The notes under the pieces were generated by a model. It saw only the letters and a list, made by a program, of their open reading frames with translations. It made no database searches and was not told the origin of the DNA. A stretch of DNA of 64,000 nt from Flavobacterium sp. 140616W15 (GTDB taxonomy: Bacteria; Bacteroidota; Bacteroidia; Flavobacteriales; Flavobacteriaceae). The stretch covers positions 1,860,001 through 1,924,000 of the forward strand of contig NZ_CP033068.1 of assembly GCF_003668995.1 (NCBI RefSeq), read 5' to 3'. Shown here in pieces: positions 16,533 to 26,135 of this stretch. Numbering within the stretch: the first letter of the stretch is position 1; every line of letters starts with the position of its first letter. A program made the translations under genes and the position numbers.

Positions 16533-19500
16533 TTAAAAATTAAGGTTTAAACCAAAAACCAATTGTCTGCTACCCGGATATGCTGAATAATCTACACCCG
16601 GAGTTAATGGTGTTTTTCTTCTTGTAGAAACCTCTGGATCTGGCCCTGAATAGTTTGTAAGTAGAAAAACATTAGTAGCAGTAAGGTAAAATCTTAATTT
16701 TGAAACTCCCAATGCTGAAATAAGTGAATTTGGTGATGTATACCCTAATGTAAGTGTATTAAGTCTTAAAAATGAACCATCTTCAACTGCCCAATCATTA
16801 AAAACATAACGATTCATATACGGTGACCACATTGTAGTGTTAGCATTAAGAGCAGCTAATTCTGTCGGATCAGTTACTAATTGTCCTGTAGAAGGATTTA
16901 AATTTGTCCATCTGCTTCCATCAGCCATATCTGTGCTTAAATTTCTATATTGCCCATTTGGTGTAGAAGTAGTAAATTCAACTTTATTTGCATTATAAAC
17001 ATCATTACCTACACTGTAGTTAAATGAAGCTGAAAGATCAAAACCATATGCATTACCATTGATTACAAATCCGCCGCTAAATTTCGGATTTGAATTACCA
17101 ATTATTGCACGATCTGCTATTGTAACAACTCCGTCTCCATTTAAATCCTTTAATTTCATAGTTCCTGGCTGTACCGTTCCTACAATTCCTGAACTATTTG
17201 TAACTCCTGCTTTTAGAGTATATTTTGTTCCATCATAATCAAAATCAGATACCTCATAACGGCCATCATTCTTAAAGCCATACATCGTACCTATTGGTTG
17301 CCCTACTTTTACTAGATAATCTCCATCTATAGCTGAATTCCATGTACTTGATGGATTAAAACTATCCATTACTCCAAGTGAATTAATACGGTTTTTATTT
17401 ACACCTATATTAAAAGAGAAATTTAAGCCGTAATCCTTTTTTTGTATCGCTGTAACATTTAATGTAGCCTCAAAACCTGTATTTTGAGTCTCTCCCATAT
17501 TTCTATACTGACTTGCATAGCCAGATCCTGGTATAAGAAAGTTTATTAAAAGATCATGTGTTACATTTTTATAAACTTCAAATGAACCACTTACACGACT
17601 CTTGAAAAAGTCAAAGTCTAATCCTAAATTTTGTGTTACAGTTGTCTCCCATTTTAAGTCTGGATTAGTCAATACATTAGGAGCTGCCCAATAACTATCT
17701 GAACCATTTATCCAAGATGATGTTGTTGATTCTAAACTTTGTACTGTTTGTCCAGTTGGAATATTATTATTTCCAGCCTCTCCATAACTTAATCTAAGTT
17801 TAAGTGAGTTCAACCAAGATACTTCTTTCAAGAAGCTTTCTTCTGAAATTTTCCAAGCTACCGCCGCTGCTGGAAAATACCCCCATTTATTTCCTTTTGC
17901 AAACTTACTTGAACCATCAGCACGGTACGTTGCTGTAAAAAGGTAACGGTCTTTATAATCGTAATTTATACGTCCAAAAAATGAAAGTAATTTATCATCC
18001 GCAAAATAATAATTATCTACAGAGAAAGGCTTAGCCTGTGAAGTCAGCTTTTTTGCTTGATCGAAATCAAAAAACTTCGGGAAACCTTGCAAAACAGTAT
18101 TTACATCATTTCTTTGGTAATTTATCGATTCTTCTCCCACAAGGATTTTTAAATTATGATTTTCGCCTAATGACTTTTTGAAATCATAATTTAATGTATT
18201 TGCATTTCTAAAACGAACATCTTTACGATCGGTCATTGTAAGCGCAGGCATCCCTTGTAGAGTAGCTGCAGGCTTATTAGCAACGTAATAAGTAGAACGC
18301 CCGTAGAAACGATTGTCTAAATAGTTATAATTATCTAATCCTAAATCAGTTTTAAAAACCAATTTATCTGTTAGTTTCCATGAAAAACTCCCTAACATAT
18401 TGAAGTTTTTTCTAAACTGCTCGCGATCATTGTCAGCCACAGCTACAAAAGGATTTACTAAATAACCTGACACAGCTTCATCTGTATCATCTGTTGTTAA
18501 ACCTGGCATTGGAAGCGGAGAATACCCCACAGCATGCTTTAATCGTGAATCATTCGATGAAACTTCATTTTGCTCATTTGCTCCTCCACCGTTTATCTTT
18601 GTATTAGAGTAACGCATTGTAAAAGCTAAATCAATTTTATCAGTTGCTTTACTTTTTAACGCAAGCGATAAGTTGTCTCTTTTAAAATCCGAACCTACCA
18701 TTATCGCTTTCTCATCGTAGTGTGCATAATTAAAATTAAAATTAATTTTATCCGAACCACCACGTATTCCTAAATCGCGACTCTGTACTTCTCCTTTACG
18801 CCCGTAAATTTGCTTTTGCCAGTTGTCCCCTTTCATTCCTTTGTAAATATCATAATCTTGCCATGCTCCAAAATATTTTTCATAAGAGTCTGCATTTCCT
18901 TTTGCTAGCAAAGCATATTCATATTGCCACTTTACGAAATCTTCTGGATCCAGAACATCTATTTCATTAGCCATCTTTTTCATACCATAGAACATATTCA
19001 GATTTACTGCTATCTTCCCTTCTTTTCCTCCTTTAGTAGTTATAATAATAACTCCATTTGCACCTCTTGATCCGTATATAGCTGTAGATGATGCATCTTT
19101 TAAGGTCGTAATAGTTTCTATATCTGAAGCCGAAACATCACTCATACTATTTACAGGAAAACCATCTACTATAATTAACGGTGAGCTATCCTGAGTTAAT
19201 GATCCTCCACCACGAATTCTAATTTTAATCTCAGAATCTGGTGATCCTTCTGAAGATACCACCTGAACTCCAGCTATACGCCCTGTAAGAGCTTCGGCTA
19301 CATTTGCAATAGGTGTCTTTCTCACATCATTACCTGATAAAGTAGAAACAGCTCCTGTTAAATCCCCTTTTTTAACTGTACCATACCCCACAACAACAAC
19401 TTCGTTTAAAGTATTAGCATCTTCATTTAATACAATCTCTAATTTATTTTTTCCTGCTGCAGTAACTTCTTTGGTTTTAAACCCTATAAACGAAAAAGTT

Positions 19501-19742
19501 AATATTGCTTTTGGATTAATAAGTTTAATTTTAAAGTGCCCGTCAAAGTCAGTAGAAACACCATTTTTTGTCCCTTTTTCTAATATATTTACACCAGGAA
19601 GAGTCATTCCCGCCGCATCTTTAACAGTACCTTCAACTGTAACATTCTGAGCAACTATTTGATTGCTCATGAAAATTATCAGAAAAAAGGTCCAGACAAA
19701 ATAACTTCTTGCCCCTTTTTTTAATAAATGGTTATTGATCAT
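16533..19742 (-). CDS. susC: SusC/RagA TonB-dependent transporter (second pair)
   Basis: Outer-membrane TonB-dependent importer of 1069 residues. A signal sequence ending around FMSNQIVAQ is followed by a carboxypeptidase-regulatory-like domain (TVEGTVKDAAGMTLPGVNI), SusC box (EVVVVGYGTVKKGDLTGAV), plug (LIIVDGFPVNS, TTLKDASSTAIYGSRGANGVI) and a barrel ending LVFGLNLNF. It starts 36 bp after the GH28 polygalacturonase, so both are probably transcribed from the operator-controlled promoter near 21300. The N-terminal 120 residues closely resemble the other SusC (7893-10988); the barrels differ. Confidence 0.93.
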   Translation of the reverse strand: MINNHLLKKGARSYFVWTFFLIIFMSNQIVAQNVTVEGTVKDAAGMTLPGVNILEKGTKNGVSTDFDGHFKIKLINPKAILTFSFIGFKTKEVTAAGKNKLEIVLNEDANTLNEVVVVGYGTVKKGDLTGAVSTLSGNDVRKTPIANVAEALTGRIAGVQVVSSEGSPDSEIKIRIRGGGSLTQDSSPLIIVDGFPVNSMSDVSASDIETITTLKDASSTAIYGSRGANGVIIITTKGGKEGKIAVNLNMFYGMKKMANEIDVLDPEDFVKWQYEYALLAKGNADSYEKYFGAWQDYDIYKGMKGDNWQKQIYGRKGEVQSRDLGIRGGSDKINFNFNYAHYDEKAIMVGSDFKRDNLSLALKSKATDKIDLAFTMRYSNTKINGGGANEQNEVSSNDSRLKHAVGYSPLPMPGLTTDDTDEAVSGYLVNPFVAVADNDREQFRKNFNMLGSFSWKLTDKLVFKTDLGLDNYNYLDNRFYGRSTYYVANKPAATLQGMPALTMTDRKDVRFRNANTLNYDFKKSLGENHNLKILVGEESINYQRNDVNTVLQGFPKFFDFDQAKKLTSQAKPFSVDNYYFADDKLLSFFGRINYDYKDRYLFTATYRADGSSKFAKGNKWGYFPAAAVAWKISEESFLKEVSWLNSLKLRLSYGEAGNNNIPTGQTVQSLESTTSSWINGSDSYWAAPNVLTNPDLKWETTVTQNLGLDFDFFKSRVSGSFEVYKNVTHDLLINFLIPGSGYASQYRNMGETQNTGFEATLNVTAIQKKDYGLNFSFNIGVNKNRINSLGVMDSFNPSSTWNSAIDGDYLVKVGQPIGTMYGFKNDGRYEVSDFDYDGTKYTLKAGVTNSSGIVGTVQPGTMKLKDLNGDGVVTIADRAIIGNSNPKFSGGFVINGNAYGFDLSASFNYSVGNDVYNANKVEFTTSTPNGQYRNLSTDMADGSRWTNLNPSTGQLVTDPTELAALNANTTMWSPYMNRYVFNDWAVEDGSFLRLNTLTLGYTSPNSLISALGVSKLRFYLTATNVFLLTNYSGPDPEVSTRRKTPLTPGVDYSAYPGSRQLVFGLNLNF

Positions 19743-19778
19743 AAATTTGGTTTTAATAGTTAAGGTTTGTTTTGGTTA

Positions 19779-21254
19779 TTATTTTATGTTTTTCATTTTA
19801 GTACCATTGATATAGGTATTGTTAAATTTTAAATTCTTTACATGTTTAAGCGAATAGGGCTTTTCTACTTTTTCGATTGTAACATTCGTTAGCGTTATAT
19901 TCTCTATAGGAGATTCTTCATAACCGTCTGCCAGAATACCGTATTTTCCTCCGTTTTTCACTTTAATATTTTCTAGATTTATGTTTCGTATTCCTGGAAT
20001 AAAATTGCCTACCTGGCTACCATAAATATTATAAAACATTGTTATTCTTAATACTGATTCTGCAACTGTTCCAACTTCAATATTTCTTACATAAACATTT
20101 TCAGTAAGCCCTCCTCTTTTTGAATTGGTTTTGATTCTAATCGCTCTATCAAGATTTGGACTATCCATAATGCAATTTTCTACAAAAACATTACTTACAC
20201 CAGCAGATATTTCACTTCCCATTACAACTCCTCCATGACCATCTATCATTTTGCAGTTTTGAACTATAATATTCTTACTCGGGATCCCAACTCTTCTTCC
20301 ATCTCCATCACGCCCTGATTTTATTGCAATACAATCGTCACCAGTATTAAAAGTGCAATTTCTAATAATTACATTTTGAGAATATTCTGGATCACAACCA
20401 TCATTATTAGGACCATGACTTATAATAGTTACTCCATCTACAATTACATCTCTTGATTTCATTGGATGGATAACCCACGAAGGCACATCGATAATTTTTA
20501 CATCTTTCACTAAGACGGTATTACATTCAAAAAACTCTAAGAAGTTCGGACGTATATAATGTCCTTCTCCAAAAATTCTTTCAGATACTGGAGTTCCTAT
20601 TTCTCCCATTTCGACCAAAGTCGGACGATTCAGTGGATCATTTTGGCTAGGCATTCCTTTTTCCCACCCATATCCTTTACCAGCCCATGTCCACCAATTT
20701 TTAGTGCTAGACTGCCCATTAAGTGTTCCTTTTCCTGTAACTGCAACATTTGTCTTGTTGTAGGCATATATAAAAGGAGAATAATTCATCATTTCTGTAC
20801 CTTCAAACGAAGTGTGAACTATTGGATAATCTTTCGGATTTGTGCTAAATAAAATCTCTGCATTATCATCCAGAAATAAATTCACATTACTATCTAAATG
20901 GATTGCTCCTGTAAGGTATTTTCCGTTTGGAACGACTACCTTCCCTCCGCCATTTGCTACACAAGCGGCAATGGCTTTTTTAAACGCCAAGGTGTTATCT
21001 GTAACTCCATCAGCTACTGCGCCATATTCATTTATGTTAAAGTTTTTATCAGGGAATTTTGTAGTAGGAATTTTTTTAATTATCTCTTCCATTTCCTTCC
21101 AAGGATTTTTTTGAGCATGTAATTTTGAAGAAGTCAGACACGATAAAAATAAAGCTGTAATTACTATATAAATATATTTAGTATTCGCTAGTACTGATTT
21201 GTTTATAAGCATTGCGGTATGTTTTTTAAAATTCATTTTGAAAAAATTAAACAT
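19779..21254 (-). CDS. GH28 polygalacturonase
   Basis: Hydrolyses alpha-1,4-galacturonan, probably exo-type or on oligomers in the periplasm. The 491-residue protein is a right-handed beta-helix with all family motifs: Asp285 (NNDGCD), Asp306-Asp307 (NTGDDC), His340 (DGHGG) and Arg373/Lys375 (RIK). The ATG at 21254 gives a long n-region; starts at 21236 or 21212 (MLINKS...) would give a more normal signal peptide ending at LHAQ. It is the first gene of the second SusC/D unit. The operator TGTAATCGATTACA is 5 bp upstream of the annotated start and 28 bp after a TATATTTG box, so the repressor would sit just downstream of transcription initiation. Confidence 0.92.
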   Translation of the reverse strand: MFNFFKMNFKKHTAMLINKSVLANTKYIYIVITALFLSCLTSSKLHAQKNPWKEMEEIIKKIPTTKFPDKNFNINEYGAVADGVTDNTLAFKKAIAACVANGGGKVVVPNGKYLTGAIHLDSNVNLFLDDNAEILFSTNPKDYPIVHTSFEGTEMMNYSPFIYAYNKTNVAVTGKGTLNGQSSTKNWWTWAGKGYGWEKGMPSQNDPLNRPTLVEMGEIGTPVSERIFGEGHYIRPNFLEFFECNTVLVKDVKIIDVPSWVIHPMKSRDVIVDGVTIISHGPNNDGCDPEYSQNVIIRNCTFNTGDDCIAIKSGRDGDGRRVGIPSKNIIVQNCKMIDGHGGVVMGSEISAGVSNVFVENCIMDSPNLDRAIRIKTNSKRGGLTENVYVRNIEVGTVAESVLRITMFYNIYGSQVGNFIPGIRNINLENIKVKNGGKYGILADGYEESPIENITLTNVTIEKVEKPYSLKHVKNLKFNNTYINGTKMKNIK

Positions 21255-21259
21255 TATAA

Positions 21260-21273
21260 TGTAATCGATTACA
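21260..21273. promoter_or_regulatory. LacI-type operator TGTAATCGATTACA before GH28
   Basis: Exact 14-bp palindrome. A -7 box TATATTTG (minus strand, 21302-21309) lies 28 bp upstream, putting the start of transcription near 21296 and the operator at about +23 to +36. Binding here would act as a roadblock. Confidence 0.85.
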
Positions 21274-21424
21274 CGAAAATATATAATTACATTGAATGCG
21301 CCAAATATATTTAGATAAAAATTATATATTTAATTTTTAATCACAAAAAAAAATGTATTTAGTGTAAAAAAACTAACAATTTATTATAATAACACTCATT
21401 TACTAACAGTTACTAAAGAAATAA

Positions 21425-21438
21425 AGTAATCGATAACA
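21425..21438. promoter_or_regulatory. Secondary operator AGTAATCGATAACA between GH28 and lacI
   Basis: Differs from the consensus palindrome at two positions. It lies 165 bp from the GH28 operator and just upstream of the lacI promoter, so it could give autoregulation, DNA looping or both. Confidence 0.55.
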
Positions 21439-21446
21439 ACAACAAG

Positions 21447-21475
21447 TTGTTTATGATAAAAAATTCTTATTTTTG
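21447..21475 (+). promoter_or_regulatory. Bacteroidota-type promoter of lacI
   Basis: TTG at 21447-21449, an 18-bp spacer, then TATTTTTG at 21468-21475 match the -33/-7 pattern. The lacI ATG follows 29 bp later. Confidence 0.65.
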
Positions 21476-21504
21476 TAACGCATTAATAAATAAACTACTA
21501 CAGC

Positions 21505-22479
21505 ATGAGCGAAAAAATAACTATCTACGATATTGCAAAAAGATTAAACATCACTGCTGCTACTGTATCTAGAGCGTTAAATAACAATCCGAAGATAAAA
21601 GAGAGCACGCGCAAGTTAGTTATAGAAACTGCCGCTGCTATGAACTATAAACAAAACAGACTTGCATTGGCTCTTCAAAGTGGAAGAAGTAATAATATAG
21701 GTGTTATAGTTCCTCGTATTGATAGTAACTTTTTTGCTTCGGTAATTAGAGGTATTGAAGAAGAACTACATCCGCATGGTTTTCAGGTTATTATTTGCCA
21801 AACTCATGAAGATCCAAAAAGAGAAAACGAAAATCTACATACGTTACTCGATGCTCAAGTAGACGGTATTTTAATGTCGGTTACAGATGTTAGTAACGAA
21901 AATGATGCTGCTTTTAGACACATCGTCAATAATAATGTTCCCTTAATATTTTTTGATAGAAAAAAAGACATCAGCGGAGTAAGTTCTGTAACTATTGATG
22001 ACTTTAAAGGCGGCTACGAAACGACCAAGCATTTAATAGATCAAGGATGTAAAAGTATTGCTCATTTTTCTGGAGATCAATCGCTAGAAATTTTCAAAAA
22101 TAGGTTTCTTGGTTACAAGCAAGCGTTACTAGACAATGGATTACCATTTGATGAAAAATACGTGATTCAATCCAAAAGTAGCGTCGATGCTGGTAAAATA
22201 GCATTAAATACTTTGATGCAATATGATACGCCACCAGATGCAATATTTTCTTCAAGTGATTTTGCAGCCTTAGGAGCTATTCAGGAATTGAGAGCAAGAG
22301 AAATTAATATTCCAGCCGATTTTTGTGTTGCAGGATTTAGTAACGAGCCCTTTACTAAATTCATGGAATTATCTATTACTTCTGTGGATCAATCTCCATT
22401 AGAAATGGGAAAAATGGCCGCTCGTGTTTTCTTAGAACAAATGGACAAAACTGATAAAATAATGATCGAAAAAAGGTAG
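21505..22479 (+). CDS. LacI-family regulator of the pectin/uronate genes (3' end frameshifted)
   Basis: DNA-binding regulator with an N-terminal LacI helix-turn-helix (TIYDIAKRLNITAATVSRAL, hinge PKIKESTRKLV) and a periplasmic-binding-like sugar sensor domain (about 62-324; NNIGVIVPRIDSNFFASVI, DGILMSV, DAIFSSSDFAALGA). As it stands it stops after MIEKR. Adding one A to the six-A run at 22469-22474 restores the usual ending VVLKPELHIRKSS, with a stop at 22530-22532, giving about 342 residues. It is divergent from GH28 and is the likely ligand of TGTAATCGATTACA. The truncation removes only the last strand region, so the effect on function is uncertain. Confidence 0.9.
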   Translation: MSEKITIYDIAKRLNITAATVSRALNNNPKIKESTRKLVIETAAAMNYKQNRLALALQSGRSNNIGVIVPRIDSNFFASVIRGIEEELHPHGFQVIICQTHEDPKRENENLHTLLDAQVDGILMSVTDVSNENDAAFRHIVNNNVPLIFFDRKKDISGVSSVTIDDFKGGYETTKHLIDQGCKSIAHFSGDQSLEIFKNRFLGYKQALLDNGLPFDEKYVIQSKSSVDAGKIALNTLMQYDTPPDAIFSSSDFAALGAIQELRAREINIPADFCVAGFSNEPFTKFMELSITSVDQSPLEMGKMAARVFLEQMDKTDKIMIEKR

Positions 22480-22554
22480 TCCTGAAACCTGAGTTACACA
22501 TTCGTAAATCATCTGCCAGATCTACCCATTAAAATTTTTTAAATATTATTTTTT

Positions 22555-22836
22555 ACCATTAAGTTTTTTCTTTTACCATTAAGGGATTAAGTAAAATTAA
22601 GTCTCATGAAGAAATAAATCGTAAGAGTTGTTATTTTAAGTCAAACAACCGCAAACTTGTCTCCCTGAGGGACGAAGGGTCTCCACAAGAAACTAACGCA
22701 AAGTATTTTTAGATTGTCGAGCTACTAACGGAGACCCTTCGTCCCTCAGGGTGACAAAACTGAATAGAAATTAAACAAAAAAAAGACCATCATTTCTGAT
22801 AGTCTTTTTCTTAATTATTCTTAATATCTTAATGGT
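22555..22836. repeat. Inverted-repeat element with nested hairpins between lacI and uxaA
   Basis: The 320-bp spacer holds no gene. ACCATTAAG (22555-22563, and again 22575-22583) is inverted as CTTAATGGT at 22828-22836. Inside is a 28-bp hairpin (22657-22684 with 22730-22757, one mismatch, ending GACGAAGGGTCTCC) and then a terminator. The same outer arms recur in other spacers (27851-28145, 47323-47392, 57718-57770). Confidence 0.65.
22783..22808. terminator. Bidirectional terminator between lacI and uxaA
   Basis: AAAGACCATCA and TGATAGTCTTT form an 11-bp stem with one mismatch and a TTTC loop. A-run and T-run flanks serve the convergent lacI (plus) and uxaA (minus) transcripts. Confidence 0.75.
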
Positions 22837-22852
22837 AAAAAAAGAAAAGATT

Positions 22853-24469
22853 TTAAAGAGAAACTCCCCTTTTCCAAGGAATAAAATCATTTTGATTTAA
22901 GATTGCAGCTTTAGTTTTTATTTTTCCACTAGCAACATTTATTATAAATTCAAGCATTTCATCACCCATTTCTTCAATAGATTTTTCTCCTGTGATAATT
23001 CCGCCAGTGTCAATGTCAATAATATCAGACATTTTTGCAGCCAACTCAGAGTTTGATGAAATTTTTACAACGGGTGCAATTGGGTTTCCTGTTGGAGTTC
23101 CTAATCCTGTAGTAAACAAAACAATATTAGCTCCTGAACCAACCATTGCCGTAGTACATTCTACATCATTTCCTGGTGTACAAAGCAAGTTCAAACCTGG
23201 TTTTGTTATATACTCACCATAATCTGAAACGCCTACAATTGGAGAAGTTCCTCCTTTTTTGGCAGCACCAGCCGATTTCATGGCATCGGTAATTAAACCA
23301 TCTTTTATATTTCCTGGTGATGGGTTCATATCAAATCCTGAGCCTGCATCGACAACTGTTTTTTCATACCATTTCATCAATTCCAAGAAACGTTTTCCGC
23401 TCTCATCCTCTACGCAACGGTTTACGAGTTCTTGCTCTACTCCACACAATTCTGGAAATTCTGAAAGAATTGTAGTCCCTCCTAAAGCAGCCAATAAATC
23501 AGATGTTACCCCCAAGGTTGGATTAGCCGAAATTCCTGAAAATCCATCAGATCCGCCACATTCCAAACCTATTGTTAATTTAGATAATGGGGCTGGTGTT
23601 CTTTGTAATTCATTCGCTTTTTTAATAGCTTCAAAAGTATCTTTTACAACACTACTTAGCATCGCCTCTATAGTTCCAATTTGCTGTTGATCATAAATTA
23701 AAACAGGTTTTTTACTATTAGGATTTATCTCGTCTAATGCATCTTTAAAAATCTGAATTTGAAGATTCTGACAACCCAAACTTAATACTGTTGCTCCTGC
23801 TACGTTTGGATTATTTACATAACCAGCCAACAATTTAGCCAAACTATGCGAATCCTGACGAATTCCACCACATCCACCTTGATGCGTGATAAATTTTACT
23901 TCGATATTATTGAATAAATTAGAATCATTAGAAGCCGCTTCATTACTGGCTCCACCGCTTTCTGACTTTACCAAAGAACGAAGTAACAACTGATAATCAT
24001 TCTCTTTAGGCTTCATCAATTCCTTTTCAAAAATATCTTTTAATATTTCGATATTTCTGTTTTCACAGAATACTAAAGGAAAAAACAGCCAAACATTTTC
24101 GGTTCCTACCTGTCCATCTTCTCTATGATATCCATCAAAAGTTCTGTCTTTCCATTTATCAATATTAGGAACAGTCCAACCTATTGATTCTGTTTTTTCA
24201 AAAACTTTAGCACTTTCATGTTTTACATTATCGGTAGTAAGCACATCGCCTTTTACAATAACTTGACTTGCTCTACCAACCAAAACACCGTACATGATAA
24301 TTTTTTCGTCTGATGCAAAATCAGACAAAGCAATTTTATGCTTCGATTTAGTATCTGAAACTACTGTAATAGTTTCTCCCTCAAACTGAATAGTTTCTCC
24401 AGCAACTAGATTTACTAAGGCTACAGCTACATTATCAGTAGGATTAACTTTTATTAATTTTTTTTGCAT
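22853..24469 (-). CDS. uxaA: Altronate dehydratase
   Basis: Converts D-altronate to 2-keto-3-deoxy-D-gluconate (KDG) in cytosolic galacturonate breakdown. The 538-residue protein has the UxaA two-domain layout: N-terminal SAF-like domain (about 1-95; KVNPTDNVAVALVNLVAGE), then the large dehydratase part with FDGYHREDGQVGTENVWLF, HQGGCGGIRQD, GLECGGSDGFSGISANPTLG and CTPGNDVECTTAMVGSGANI. Conserved Cys residues fit an iron-dependent lyase. It is last in the minus-strand unit kdgK-eda-uxaB-uxaA, 19 bp after uxaB, and ends at a bidirectional terminator. Confidence 0.95.
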   Translation of the reverse strand: MQKKLIKVNPTDNVAVALVNLVAGETIQFEGETITVVSDTKSKHKIALSDFASDEKIIMYGVLVGRASQVIVKGDVLTTDNVKHESAKVFEKTESIGWTVPNIDKWKDRTFDGYHREDGQVGTENVWLFFPLVFCENRNIEILKDIFEKELMKPKENDYQLLLRSLVKSESGGASNEAASNDSNLFNNIEVKFITHQGGCGGIRQDSHSLAKLLAGYVNNPNVAGATVLSLGCQNLQIQIFKDALDEINPNSKKPVLIYDQQQIGTIEAMLSSVVKDTFEAIKKANELQRTPAPLSKLTIGLECGGSDGFSGISANPTLGVTSDLLAALGGTTILSEFPELCGVEQELVNRCVEDESGKRFLELMKWYEKTVVDAGSGFDMNPSPGNIKDGLITDAMKSAGAAKKGGTSPIVGVSDYGEYITKPGLNLLCTPGNDVECTTAMVGSGANIVLFTTGLGTPTGNPIAPVVKISSNSELAAKMSDIIDIDTGGIITGEKSIEEMGDEMLEFIINVASGKIKTKAAILNQNDFIPWKRGVSL

Positions 24470-24488
24470 CGTAAAATGTATGAGGTTA

Positions 24489-25937
24489 TTATTTTAATTT
24501 CTTTTCATAATTGACAAAACCTTGCTCAATTCCGTTCAATTCAATTTCTGATAAGGCAATTGCAATCGTGTCTTGTAATGATTTAATCGATGTTAAATCT
24601 TCATCCCAAAAGTTTTTATTTCGCAACACCTGAGTTGCGATTTCATAATAATCATCTGATTTCCATGTTTTAGCAAAAAAGCTAACTATGTCTTCACTGT
24701 CATTAACAGGTAAAGTTTGGTTTTGCCAAGTGCCTTTATAAAAACGAATCAAACAAGCAAATGCAAACGTTAAATGAACTGGAAGCTTGTTGTGAATTGC
24801 GACATATTCGACTAAACTTGGCAAAACACGAACTTTAAATTTCGAAATAGAGTTCAATGCAATACTAGATAATAAATGCTTGATAAATGGATTTCTAAAA
24901 CGATCTAAGACTTCATCAGAGAAGCTTATTAGTTCGTCCTTATCCATATTTAATGTTTCGTTTATTTCATCAAAAACAGCTTTATTTACAAACGTTCCTG
25001 TAAATAGATTATCTACAGTTTCTTTTACCGTTTCATTTCCATAAAGTAGAGAAAACGGAACCATTGCTGTATGCGCTCCATTTAAAATGCGAACTTTACG
25101 AGTTCTATAAGGTTGCATATCGGCTACAATCTTTACATCTAAATCGGTTTTCTCAAACGGAAGCTTAGCTTTTAGTTTATCATCACCTTCAATAACCCAT
25201 AAAAAGAAAGTTTCGGCACTTACAATCAAATTATCTGAATAATCCAACTGCTTGTTATATTCTTCTATTTCATCTTTTGGATAGCCCGGAACAATACGGT
25301 CTACTAATGTATTGTGAAAACTACAATGATTTAAAAGCCATAATGTAAAATCAACTTCTAAACTCCAATCAGCACAATATTTTAATATAATTTCCTTTAA
25401 AGTATCCGAGTTATAATTGATTAATTCACAAGGAATAATTGTCAATGCTTTGGTTTTATCACCATTAAAATGCTTGAATCTTTCATATAAAAGCACTGTT
25501 AATTTAGCAGGGAATGAAACTGGCGGTTGCATTGTAGGCTTATCACTAGCAATGTATTCTATACCTGCTTCGGTAGTATTAGAAATAATAAAAGCTAATT
25601 CTTCTTCTTTGGCCAAAGCCAAAAACTCATTAAAGGAAGCATAAGGATCTATTGCTTTTACAATATTGGTAATCAATTCTTTTTCTTGAATTTCTTCTCC
25701 TTTTTTTATTCCTTTCATGAATAATGTATACAAACCATCTTGATCATTAATCATGTTTACCAATCCTTTATCGATAGGTTGCACAACAGCAATTCCTGCA
25801 TTAAAATTGGCATCCTGATTCAGTTTCTGAAAAGCAAATTCTACAAATGCTCTCAAAAAATTCCCTTCTCCAAATTGAACAATTTTTATTGGAAGCTTAT
25901 CAGATAACCCTATATTTTCTCTATTTAGTTTTTTCAT
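24489..25937 (-). CDS. uxaB: Tagaturonate reductase (altronate oxidoreductase)
   Basis: NADH-dependent reduction of D-tagaturonate to D-altronate. The 482-residue protein is of the polyol/mannitol dehydrogenase superfamily: Rossmann start IKIVQFGEGNFLRAFVEFAF (about 16-35), FIISNTTEAGIEY, LVDRIVPGYP and the helical C-terminal domain with RVRILNGAHTAMVPFSLLYG, the Lys-x4-Asn-x2-His-like catalytic region. Length fits UxaB. It is 19 bp before uxaA and 198 bp after the aldolase gene. That spacer may hold a separate promoter, but I found no convincing box. Confidence 0.94.
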   Translation of the reverse strand: MKKLNRENIGLSDKLPIKIVQFGEGNFLRAFVEFAFQKLNQDANFNAGIAVVQPIDKGLVNMINDQDGLYTLFMKGIKKGEEIQEKELITNIVKAIDPYASFNEFLALAKEEELAFIISNTTEAGIEYIASDKPTMQPPVSFPAKLTVLLYERFKHFNGDKTKALTIIPCELINYNSDTLKEIILKYCADWSLEVDFTLWLLNHCSFHNTLVDRIVPGYPKDEIEEYNKQLDYSDNLIVSAETFFLWVIEGDDKLKAKLPFEKTDLDVKIVADMQPYRTRKVRILNGAHTAMVPFSLLYGNETVKETVDNLFTGTFVNKAVFDEINETLNMDKDELISFSDEVLDRFRNPFIKHLLSSIALNSISKFKVRVLPSLVEYVAIHNKLPVHLTFAFACLIRFYKGTWQNQTLPVNDSEDIVSFFAKTWKSDDYYEIATQVLRNKNFWDEDLTSIKSLQDTIAIALSEIELNGIEQGFVNYEKKLK

Positions 25938-26135
25938 TATTAATAACTTAAAGTGTTGTATATAATTGAATTAAATACTTTATCCTTTTCAGTTGTAAAA
26001 GAAACATTATGCCTATTACAAACAAAACTTGTTGTGAGGACTGGCAGGTTTTATTCTGCAGGAATAATGCTCTATTACAACTTAAAAATCAAAAAAACAT
26101 TTAAAAACAATCTTTAGGAATAGCTATTCCGTATT

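Noticed and set aside
23259..23690. Plus-strand open frame of 143 codons inside uxaA
   Set aside because: Antisense to a strongly conserved gene; the translation has no domain and follows from the codon use of uxaA.
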